64,000 bases of DNA, from the NCBI GenBank assembly GCA_031548365.1, contig JAVBRD010000016.1, positions 1-64,000 on the forward strand, read 5' to 3'. This stretch comes from JAVBRD01 sp031548365. Its GTDB lineage: Bacteria; Bacillota; Clostridia; Christensenellales; UBA1750. Shown here one piece after another: positions 17,241 through 24,463 of the stretch. The notes under the pieces are model-generated. The model did no database searches and was not told the DNA's origin. It was given only the letters and a program-made list of their open reading frames with translations. The stretch's first letter is position 1. Each line of letters starts with the position of its first letter. A program made the translations under genes and the position numbers.

Positions 17241-18974
17241 TTATTGCTCTGTAATTAGCTGCCCACAATTCATGTTATCATTGACCTCTGAACAAAAAAT
17301 GTATGCTGATATGTTCATATCATTCAGCTGATTACACAGAGACTTTAGCCTTTCAGCATCGGCCGGCCTGACACTGTTTTTTTGAGATGCACGCGTTTCG
17401 TTGAGCTTTGAAATCCTTACAATCAGTTTGTTCTTAATTTCAGATATCATACTAATAAAGTTTTTGAAGTCATCGTCGCTATCATTGACTCCGTCGATCA
17501 TAAGATAGTTTATACGAAAACACGAGAGTGAAGAATTACTTATAAAATGTATTGCATCCTCAAATGACCAGTTCACGTTCTTTAGGTGTGGAATCAGTCT
17601 GGTGGTTTTTTCTTTGTCCGCTGATATATATGTTATTTGAATGTTCCTTAGCTGCTTGATTTCCGAAGCCATCAACAAAGTATCAGGCGTCCAACAAACA
17701 GAAGATACAGTGATTGCTATATTCTGATATGTTATTTTCGATAGAAAAGGCATTACTAAATCGTGATTGTAAAAATAATCACCTGTACCTGTAAGAGTTA
17801 ATACAACAAGATTAGCCGACGACAAGTTATGCTCTTTATAAATATACGTAAATATATCATTGAGTTCACTTGATGTTAGTGAAGATATACCATTGATATT
17901 TGAAGAAGCACAAAACTTGCATTTCATTGGACATCCATAACTAGTGGATAATTCTATAACATGCTTAATAATTGAACTCTTATTTTTATCACAATAATGA
18001 ATAAAAAAACCAGCCTCTACTAGATTGCCCTTTATAGTAAAAATGTACTTTATGGTATCTTCAAACGACCACCCATGACCTGAATACGCATTTTGAGTTA
18101 TCTTTTTTTCAACCTTTTGTATGCACGTTTTTTCAATTTGCATGCATGTTTTCTCAATCCAAGGAGCTGGATCAAGTTTATCAAAAAGTAGCGCAAAATC
18201 ATTTGCAAAATAGTCAGAATAAGACGACACTTTCTTGAAGACTGTCAAAAAACTCTTTCTGCTTGAGCTTACAAACATGTATGGCGATATAATTGTATTA
18301 TTATCGTTTCGAATATACATATACGGAATAATGCAATTCGATGCATAACGTATGTCAAGAAACTGCTTTTTTTCTGGCGAAATTTTGCTATAAAGTTCAC
18401 GAAATTTTCTATCCGATCTATCAAGTTTATTCTTTATTTTCCCTTCAATTTGCTCATCAATGGCTATAGCAGTCTTCCCTTTCGGATCAAGCATTATTAT
18501 TCTAACGAGTTTTCCGTTGTTCACCAATCTAGTGATGGTTTCGGTAAATTTCTGCTCATATTCTCTTTTAAACCATGACGATAGTGTATATCCTGCAAAA
18601 TCCAGACCACTTTCGGCATCATCAAGAACACCATGCCAAAATTCATGCTGCACATCATAAAAATCTTTCTGCCGTACACTAACTAAACCATTATTGATAA
18701 TTTCGTTTGCATTTGTCATAACATTTGAAAGATCCTTTAGATCTGCGTGCAATCCAGCAAATTCATCATGCATTTCTTGCTTATGTGAATCAGGATCAGA
18801 AAAAACGTATTCACTAAGGACGTAGAAAATAATAGAGGCATTCAAAGATGTCAAAATTCCTAACAGTGCAGACTTTAGGTTACCTTCATCTACAGTGGCA
18901 AACACAAACCACAAAACTGATTCTATAATGAATATTACAATTACTATTATTGTCTTTGTATGATTTTTCCTCAT
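17241..18974 (-). CDS. Membrane-anchored radical-SAM protein (element cargo)
   Basis: A 577-aa protein. The ATG at 18974 has GGAGGG 9 nt upstream. Two membrane segments lie at about 5-27 and 33-58. Residues about 60-310 form a cytoplasmic region including FAGYTLSSWFKREYEQKF and LVRIIMLDPKGKTAIAI, reminiscent of phospholipase-D-like/DUF5919-type signalling regions, but no HKD motif is visible. The cluster-binding motif CPMKCKFC gives Cys348, Cys352 and Cys355, the CxxxCxxC of radical-SAM enzymes, followed by a RlmN-like body (LTLTGTGDYFYNHD, SVCWTP, YLMIDGVNDSDDD). The gene has its own strong promoter, so it is independent cargo. The substrate is unknown; RNA or nucleotide modification and a defence role are only possibilities. 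Confidence 0.82.
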   Translation of the reverse strand: MRKNHTKTIIVIVIFIIESVLWFVFATVDEGNLKSALLGILTSLNASIIFYVLSEYVFSDPDSHKQEMHDEFAGLHADLKDLSNVMTNANEIINNGLVSVRQKDFYDVQHEFWHGVLDDAESGLDFAGYTLSSWFKREYEQKFTETITRLVNNGKLVRIIMLDPKGKTAIAIDEQIEGKIKNKLDRSDRKFRELYSKISPEKKQFLDIRYASNCIIPYMYIRNDNNTIISPYMFVSSSRKSFLTVFKKVSSYSDYFANDFALLFDKLDPAPWIEKTCMQIEKTCIQKVEKKITQNAYSGHGWSFEDTIKYIFTIKGNLVEAGFFIHYCDKNKSSIIKHVIELSTSYGCPMKCKFCASSNINGISSLTSSELNDIFTYIYKEHNLSSANLVVLTLTGTGDYFYNHDLVMPFLSKITYQNIAITVSSVCWTPDTLLMASEIKQLRNIQITYISADKEKTTRLIPHLKNVNWSFEDAIHFISNSSLSCFRINYLMIDGVNDSDDDFKNFISMISEIKNKLIVRISKLNETRASQKNSVRPADAERLKSLCNQLNDMNISAYIFCSEVNDNMNCGQLITEQ

Positions 18975-19045
18975 AAATAAATTACCCTCCAAAGAAACAT
19001 ATATTTGTGATCGCAGGCAACGAACCTTTCCATTTTATCATCACT

Positions 19046-19073
19046 ATTATAGCACTTTGGTTCTTTTTTGCAA
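19046..19073 (-). promoter_or_regulatory. SigA-type promoter of the radical-SAM gene
   Basis: On the minus strand TTGCAA (19073-19068) and TATAAT (19051-19046) are 16 bp apart, 72 bp before the start codon. Confidence 0.75.
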
Positions 19074-19135
19074 CATCATTATTTTTTTTGAAGGTAAAAA
19101 ACTCTCTGCATGGACATTAATCCATTCAATATAAT

Positions 19136-19960
19136 TTAGTTATACACGCAAAGGCCTTCCAGCCTTTCAATCCTATATGCAATATGCGGATGGCTCTCCA
19201 TCAGCCGGTCATAAATATTCCCACCTGACCCAAAGGACATTCTCTGCAAGGTGTAAAGCGCTTCCGTCAGTTCTTCCCCGTATCCTATCTCATGAGCAAA
19301 CCTGTCAGCCTCGTACTCGTTCTGTCTGCTGTTAATCGAAAGCAGGATGTTGCCAAGTATCATAAATAGAAATACAATAAGCTCAAATGCTTTTCGGTAG
19401 AGGAACGCAACAACGCCAACTATCCCACCCGTGAACATTTCCGTAATCACAAAGAACACTTTCATAATCAAAATAAATATCGTGAAAATCCCGTTACCCA
19501 CAACATTAAGAAGTAAAGCAATCGTGTCACCGTTTGAGATGTGCCCAAGCTCGTGTGCTATCACGCCTTTAAGCTCATCAGGCGTGAATGTCTCTATTGC
19601 CCCTCTCGTTAGGCATATCGTCCGCTTACCCACAGCACAGGCGTTTACATGCATCTTATCTGAAAGGTATAGCTCAATCTCTGAACTGATATCAGGATTC
19701 TTTTCTCTAGCCGCTTTATAGACCTCTGCAAAGATTTCTTCCAACGATTCCTTTTCCCTGCTCGTCGCAATGCGTCTAAACCCTTGAACATATCGAAGGA
19801 TTGCTTCGCCCATTGGCGATAACGCTATAGATATCGAAATAGCATAGGCAATCAGTGTTAGAAAAAAAGCTCCCGCCGTACCTCCAAGAAACAGCCATGA
19901 CAGAATCACATAAACAGTCGCCCAAAGAACGTAAATCCAGTTCCGTCTCAAGAGTTCCAT
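19136..19960 (-). CDS. M48-family (HtpX-like) membrane metalloprotease
   Basis: A 274-aa zinc protease. AAAGGAG precedes the ATG at 19960. Two membrane segments lie near residues 8-50 and further hydrophobic stretches near 155-215. HELGH at 136-140 supplies the zinc ligands and catalytic Glu, and NEYEADRFA about 80 residues later gives the third ligand. HtpX proteins usually have this size and topology and degrade misfolded membrane proteins. It starts 16 bp after the stop of the ATPase gene, so it belongs to the element's transfer-type operon; a role in processing or removing element-encoded or host membrane proteins is inference. Confidence 0.88.
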   Translation of the reverse strand: MELLRRNWIYVLWATVYVILSWLFLGGTAGAFFLTLIAYAISISIALSPMGEAILRYVQGFRRIATSREKESLEEIFAEVYKAAREKNPDISSEIELYLSDKMHVNACAVGKRTICLTRGAIETFTPDELKGVIAHELGHISNGDTIALLLNVVGNGIFTIFILIMKVFFVITEMFTGGIVGVVAFLYRKAFELIVFLFMILGNILLSINSRQNEYEADRFAHEIGYGEELTEALYTLQRMSFGSGGNIYDRLMESHPHIAYRIERLEGLCVYN

Positions 19961-19975
19961 CTTTTTTTCGCTCCT

Positions 19976-21361
19976 TTAGATAGGTTTATTGATTTTTACC
20001 TTGCAATAAAAATCCTCATCCCTTGAAAGCATAAAGGCATTACCTGTTTGAAGTCCCTTGATATCGTCAGGATGGCAGATAAACTCTCTTGATGGCCTAA
20101 GTGACCCTAAATCTGTACCGGTCGTAGTCCCGCCGTCTTTCTTCACCTGAAATGTCATTTGCATGGTTGGACGTGTGCCAAGTATCGAAGCCCAGCCGTC
20201 AGCATTGGCGCTTGAGTTTTGCCTTAGTACAATATAGTTATTGCAGTTCTCTACAATCTGTTCCTTGAAATGCTCTGCACCTGCGTCAAGGTCTGAAAGT
20301 CCTTGTGTGGCCAAGATGCATGTGCATTCCGCTGAACGCGACTTGTTCACGATATCAAGAAGCGCAGTCCCACCATAGGTTGCTATCTCGTCAAACACTA
20401 AAAACTTACGCTCTGTACTCCCAAACATGCCGCTTATTGCTTTCTTACAGTCAATCAGAATAAGCCTGCCTATGAGCGGCGTTATCTCAGGGTAGATGAG
20501 CGGATTAAGAACGAACAGGATAACAGCATTTTCATTTAGAGCTTTTGCAATGTCTACCCCGCTTTCATCAAAGATAGTTCCAAGCTCGCTTTCCACAATA
20601 GTAGAAAACCTCGCAACAGCACCGCTCGCAATTTTGCCGCTAAGCTCAGCGATTGAAAGATTCTCAAGATGGTAATCTTTGTCTATAAGATTCTTTTTAA
20701 GAAGCTCCATGCTGAGCTTTGTAAATGCAGTGCCTGAAATGTTTTTGACGATCTCAGAAAAAGACAGTTTTACATTTAACTTACTAAGAAGAATAATAGC
20801 TCTCTGTAAATATCTCTCGCAATTGAACTTATAATGTGGCTCTGACCATTCAGTCATGTTAATTAGCATGTCTTTTACGATTGTCGGATTCGCGTTTTGG
20901 AAAGGATTATATTTATCTGATGTCATTGGAACATTTAAGTTCACGACATATAGCTTCTTCCTTCCATTTGTAAGACTTCTTGTCATCTCAAGAATTGAGC
21001 CGCTTCCTACATCACCTTTACCATCAACAATGACAAGCCCATAATTTTTATCAACAGCACGCTTTATAAAGTTGCTGAGCGCTACCGTTTTGCCTGAGCC
21101 AGTTGTCCCGCAAACAAAAACATGTCTTGCGTTATCAGGAATGTAAACTGTTCTCTTATTCCCGCTTACGCCTATTGCCACGCTATTTTCATCCGTTAAG
21201 TTATTTTGTCTATTCCTCATCTTGATTTTTTTCAGCTCCTTTGAAATCGAAAAAATGTTCCCAAGCTCAAATTTATCTAAAAACTTAATTGCAACAAGAC
21301 CAGCGACGATAAAAAACATCATGAAATGCCCAAGGACAGGCCCGGGAGGTTTAAGATTCAT
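19976..21361 (-). CDS. VirD4/TraG-like coupling-type ATPase
   Basis: A 461-aa P-loop ATPase. I place the start at the ATG 21361 (MNLKPPG), overlapping the upstream gene by 11 nt. A single membrane segment near residues 12-28 is followed by Walker A GTTGSGKT (85-92), Walker B FLVFDEIATYGG, and an ILATQGLSDLDA segment typical of type-IV coupling proteins and TraM-recognition ATPases. Such proteins bring DNA to a conjugation channel. It is shorter than full VirD4 proteins (about 600 aa), and no mating-channel genes are present, so the element would need a helper or the ATPase serves intracellular DNA handling. Confidence 0.85.
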   Translation of the reverse strand: MNLKPPGPVLGHFMMFFIVAGLVAIKFLDKFELGNIFSISKELKKIKMRNRQNNLTDENSVAIGVSGNKRTVYIPDNARHVFVCGTTGSGKTVALSNFIKRAVDKNYGLVIVDGKGDVGSGSILEMTRSLTNGRKKLYVVNLNVPMTSDKYNPFQNANPTIVKDMLINMTEWSEPHYKFNCERYLQRAIILLSKLNVKLSFSEIVKNISGTAFTKLSMELLKKNLIDKDYHLENLSIAELSGKIASGAVARFSTIVESELGTIFDESGVDIAKALNENAVILFVLNPLIYPEITPLIGRLILIDCKKAISGMFGSTERKFLVFDEIATYGGTALLDIVNKSRSAECTCILATQGLSDLDAGAEHFKEQIVENCNNYIVLRQNSSANADGWASILGTRPTMQMTFQVKKDGGTTTGTDLGSLRPSREFICHPDDIKGLQTGNAFMLSRDEDFYCKVKINKPI

Positions 21362-21980
21362 AAACCGCACCTTGCACCTCCTCAAGCTCTAAGATTTCTA
21401 TGCCCGTAAACTTTTCCTTAGCACAGTTAAGCATTCTGTTAACCTTATGCGCGTCTTTAGGTACAACCCATATTTGCCCGTCAAACTCGGAAAAGTTACT
21501 TTCTACGATTCCAAGAAACCGCACAGTGGCTTTTGCTGAAAGCTCAATCTCAACGGCAAATCTCTTGCCGTTTCGGGAAAAGACAAAATCAGGCTTATGC
21601 GCTCTAACGCCAAAGCCGTCTTTCTGATGCAACTCTTTTTCTGAAACAAAATCTGTAAGCGGAACGCTAAAACGCTTCATGAAAAACAAAACAGCATCGA
21701 GCACAGCAATATCATGCTTAATCTTGTCAACACGGATTTTCTCTTTTCGCGTACTCACGTCTAAAAGAACTTTAGCAGCATGCGTCAAGCAGTAAAGCCC
21801 AGGAATGCCGTAAAGAACGTACCTACGCTCCAAATAGCCTGCATCGGCTAAAATCTTCAAACGACGATCGCAGGCACGCCCACCAGCAAAACCGCACAAC
21901 TCTCTTATCTGTCTCCCAACTACTACTCTCCATCTATCTATCTCTCTTAATATCTCATAATCTCTCTCAACTAACCTCAA
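21351..21980 (-). CDS. Replication-relaxation (Replic_Relax) family protein
   Basis: A 209-aa protein with an N-terminal winged-helix segment (ERDYEILREIDRWRVVVGRQIRELCGF, CDRRLKILADAGYLERR) and a later nuclease-like stretch (KPDFVFSRNGKRFAVEIELS). These are features of the Replic_Relax family (PF13814), associated with plasmid replication and mobilisation in Gram-positive bacteria. The start is a TTG at 21980 behind GGGGGGTG; there is no in-frame ATG alternative. It is first in a three-gene operon with the ATPase and the M48 protease, and directly follows a structured non-coding region that could be its target. Confidence 0.72.
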   Translation of the reverse strand: MRLVERDYEILREIDRWRVVVGRQIRELCGFAGGRACDRRLKILADAGYLERRYVLYGIPGLYCLTHAAKVLLDVSTRKEKIRVDKIKHDIAVLDAVLFFMKRFSVPLTDFVSEKELHQKDGFGVRAHKPDFVFSRNGKRFAVEIELSAKATVRFLGIVESNFSEFDGQIWVVPKDAHKVNRMLNCAKEKFTGIEILELEEVQGAVYES

Positions 21981-22059
21981 CTACATAACACCCCCCTACA
22001 AACACAACCAAACAACACACACAAACCAAACCAACAAACAAACTCACCACCTATCACAT
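21912..22059. other. 148-bp G-free tract on the plus strand
   Basis: No G occurs on the plus strand between 21912 and 22059, covering the first codons of the Replic_Relax-like gene and its leader; the leader mRNA is thus C-free. Such a tract cannot form stable secondary structure. It abuts the long hairpin at 22057-22135. Confidence 0.8.
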
Positions 22060-22135
22060 GGCACAATAATATATGACGTTGTGAGGGAAGGGTCTCGAGT
22101 CGAAGATTGGAGACCCTTCTCTCACACGTGCCATG
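22057..22135. other. Two-tier hairpin, candidate transfer or replication origin
   Basis: An outer stem CATGGCAC (22057-22064)/GTGCCATG (22128-22135) encloses a 16-bp inner stem (22081-22096 with 22110-22125) with one G-T pair. A structured arm next to an unstructured G-free tract and upstream of mobilisation-type genes is the usual design of oriT or a double-strand origin. Confidence 0.5.
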
Positions 22136-22490
22136 GAAGCCCCGGTGGTGGTGGGTTTGGCGCTAGTTGCTTTATACTTCATAGTTTATGAGTGTTCTAT
22201 GTCGATTAGAACAGTTTTGTAAAGGGGGCAAAGAACGGAACGTAGATTCTGAGGCAAGCAGATGGAGAGAGTATCCAAGATATTTATAGAGATAAAGATA
22301 AGCAACTAAAAATTTGGAAAAGAAAAAGAATAAAAACATATCATATGGATTAATGCAAAACAGCTAACAGGATTTCCAAACACCCGCTCGTTTTTTCCGC
22401 CGGCTTTTTTATTAAAAAAGCGGCTCACATGAAGGGTATATGGAATTTCCGATATAACCAGCGCACCTCTCAGAAACGCTCCAAGATATA

Positions 22491-22566
22491 GTGTCAACGT
22501 AGGGTGGAGATTTTCGTAGCGTCGCCGAAGCGAAGAGCGGAGAAAATACTACCCGAAGATTGACAC
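22491..22566. other. 76-bp interrupted inverted repeat
   Basis: GTGTCAA (22491-22497) pairs with TTGACAC (22560-22566); inside, GGGTGGAGATTTTC (22502-22515) is partly complementary to the sequence ending ACTACCC (22554). The stretch 22136-22490 shows no gene I can support. Confidence 0.55.
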
Positions 22567-22605
22567 CTTGCAGAAATGTCATTTGTCGTCGTCTTACCAT
22601 GAGAA

Positions 22606-22639
22606 AAGGGGCTTGCGCATTCCTATGCGCAAACCCCTT
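22606..22639 (-). terminator. Terminator of the serine recombinase gene
   Basis: AAGGGGCTTGCGCAT (22606-22620) pairs with ATGCGCAAACCCCTT (22625-22639), one C/A mismatch, 4-nt loop. On the minus strand it lies 61 nt beyond the recombinase stop and is followed by TTCTC. Confidence 0.75.
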
Positions 22640-22700
22640 GACTGCAACGTTTCCGTTTCTATCAACAAAGATTAGGCTTATAAACGGTATAAGTAAAATT

Positions 22701-24194
22701 TCACTTAGTGTAAAAATCTACTTTTTCTATTCGTAAGTTTCCTTCGTTTTCACCTCCTTGTGCCTCATTTAGAATAACAATTCTCTCAATATATGTATGA
22801 ATGAACTCTGTCTTTTCTTTTTTTGTTAAGTTATCCCAATTCTCGCGTATGCTTAACACAATGTCTTCCGGTCTCAGGCTCACCTCATCTTCTGCCATGG
22901 CCGTTTTTATTTCACTTATGAGTTTCTCAAATTTTGCTTTTTCAGTCTTAATCATTTTCATCATTGAAGTATATTCGTCATATGGCAATTGCCCACTAAT
23001 ATAAATGCTCATGATTTCTCTTTCCTTTTTGTCTAAGCGCTCAAGGTTCTTTTCATACTCAGGCAAAAGGGCTTCACTCTCTGCAACCTGCTTGTTCTCA
23101 TTTATATCTACTTTATCAAGCACGTTCAAATCTTGAATTTCTCCAATGTACCGCCTAAAGGCATCTTCAAGTTTTTTATGTCCAACTCCTTTTGCCGTAC
23201 ATGCGTGAACTGATTTTCCAGTACAAGCATAATATCCTATGTAAGTATATGTGCCATCTTTTCTCAGCTTGTATTTCCCCTTTGGGGATAACTTTCTTCC
23301 GCAAAGGGCACATTCAAGTGTACCAGCAAAACAGTTATCCTCTCTCGGCCATTTTGTGGTTATTTTCTTGCTTACCTTTTTTATTTTCGCTTGTACCGCT
23401 TCATATGTTTCCTCATCAATGATTGCTTCATGCCTTCCCGGCACTTCAAAATACCGCTTGTTATCGTTAAGGCTGTAGCGGATACGTCCTGCATAATTGG
23501 CATTTGTTAGAAGTTTCTTGATGCTCTTGCTTTCCCATGCTTTCCCCATTTTAGTTTTCACGCCTTTAGTATTAAGCTCACATGCTATTCTATGGAAAGA
23601 CTTGTGCTGAAATAAATACATGCTAAATATTTCTCTGACTATTACAGCTTCTTCCTCAAAAATCGTTTGAACAAGTTCGCCTTTCTCGCGTTGGTATCCA
23701 AGGGAAGCAACATCCTTACAAACACTATAACCTTCTCTTGCTTTTTTCTCGTTGCCAACGATTGTTCTTTCAATGATATTTTCTCTTTCAAACTCCGCGA
23801 AAATTCCAATGATTTTAAGAAACATTCTTCCTGATGCTGAATGTGTGTCAATGCTTTCAGTCAGCGAGTTAAACGCACAGTCGTTTTCATTAAAACACTC
23901 TAAAAGTATCATTAGGTCTTTCGTGCTTCTTGTTAATCTGTCAACCTTAAAAATAAGAACGTTGTTTACACGTTTGCCTTTGATGTCGGCTATCAGCTCA
24001 TTTATGGCTGACCTATCCTTGATGTTTTTACCGCTAATACCTTCATCAGAATAAATCTTGTAAACTTCCCAATCCTTTAGCTTTGCATATGCCGCCAGCT
24101 TTTCCTGCTGCGCCCTAATCGAGAAACCTTCCCTTGCTTGTTCCTCTGTCGAGACACGAACGTAAATACCCGTCTTTAGTTTTTCCACTGTCAT
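22701..24194 (-). CDS. Large serine recombinase (site-specific integrase/excisionase)
   Basis: A 497-aa recombinase. The catalytic domain spans about residues 7-150 with the nucleophile Ser15 in RVSTEEQ and conserved DRLTRS and EFERENI segments. A Recombinase domain follows (about 160-280), then a zinc-ribbon (CALCGRKLSP...YYACTGKSVHACTA) and a coiled C-terminal region (about 370-440). These are the parts of integrases that insert and excise elements by directional exchange between attP and attB. It sits at the right end of the element, 300 bp from the attachment-site repeat. Its start codon overlaps a small upstream gene by ATGA, so the two are coupled; the small protein could be a directionality factor, which is inference. 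Confidence 0.95.
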   Translation of the reverse strand: MTVEKLKTGIYVRVSTEEQAREGFSIRAQQEKLAAYAKLKDWEVYKIYSDEGISGKNIKDRSAINELIADIKGKRVNNVLIFKVDRLTRSTKDLMILLECFNENDCAFNSLTESIDTHSASGRMFLKIIGIFAEFERENIIERTIVGNEKKAREGYSVCKDVASLGYQREKGELVQTIFEEEAVIVREIFSMYLFQHKSFHRIACELNTKGVKTKMGKAWESKSIKKLLTNANYAGRIRYSLNDNKRYFEVPGRHEAIIDEETYEAVQAKIKKVSKKITTKWPREDNCFAGTLECALCGRKLSPKGKYKLRKDGTYTYIGYYACTGKSVHACTAKGVGHKKLEDAFRRYIGEIQDLNVLDKVDINENKQVAESEALLPEYEKNLERLDKKEREIMSIYISGQLPYDEYTSMMKMIKTEKAKFEKLISEIKTAMAEDEVSLRPEDIVLSIRENWDNLTKKEKTEFIHTYIERIVILNEAQGGENEGNLRIEKVDFYTK

Positions 24195-24337
24195 TTGTTA
24201 CACCTGTCCTTTTTCTTACTCGGACAGGAATTTGATTGCTTCGCAATTCTCGGAATGGATGTTCTTAAAAAGAACTTCAACATACTTATTTGAAGGGTCT
24301 CAGGCAACACGATCTTTTTATTCTTGCCGTCCTCCAT
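24191..24337 (-). CDS. Small protein translationally coupled to the recombinase
   Basis: A 48-aa protein beginning MEDGKNKKIVLPET. GGAG stands 8 nt before the ATG at 24337; a longer in-frame start at 24403 has no ribosome site. It ends in ATGA overlapping the recombinase start, with a basic C-terminus (CPSKKKDRCNK). I do not recognise a named family. Position and size suit an accessory factor for the recombinase, such as one that switches integration to excision. Confidence 0.6.
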   Translation of the reverse strand: MEDGKNKKIVLPETLQISMLKFFLRTSIPRIAKQSNSCPSKKKDRCNK

Positions 24338-24423
24338 CGCTTGTTCTCCATCATCATTTTTGTATATGACTATGGAAAACAATGCGAAAATATGTTTGTC
24401 CACTCAAAGCTTTGCGATTCAAC

Positions 24424-24458
24424 CCAAAGGAAGTGCCTATTTTAGGCACTTCCTTTGG
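24424..24458. terminator. Perfect 16-bp hairpin at the element's right end
   Basis: CCAAAGGAAGTGCCTA (24424-24439) and TAGGCACTTCCTTTGG (24443-24458) with a 3-nt loop. It lies 5 nt beyond the stop of the truncated collagen frame and just upstream of the recombinase unit, so it could keep transcription of the surface gene from entering the element. Confidence 0.65.
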
Positions 24459-24463
24459 TAGTG

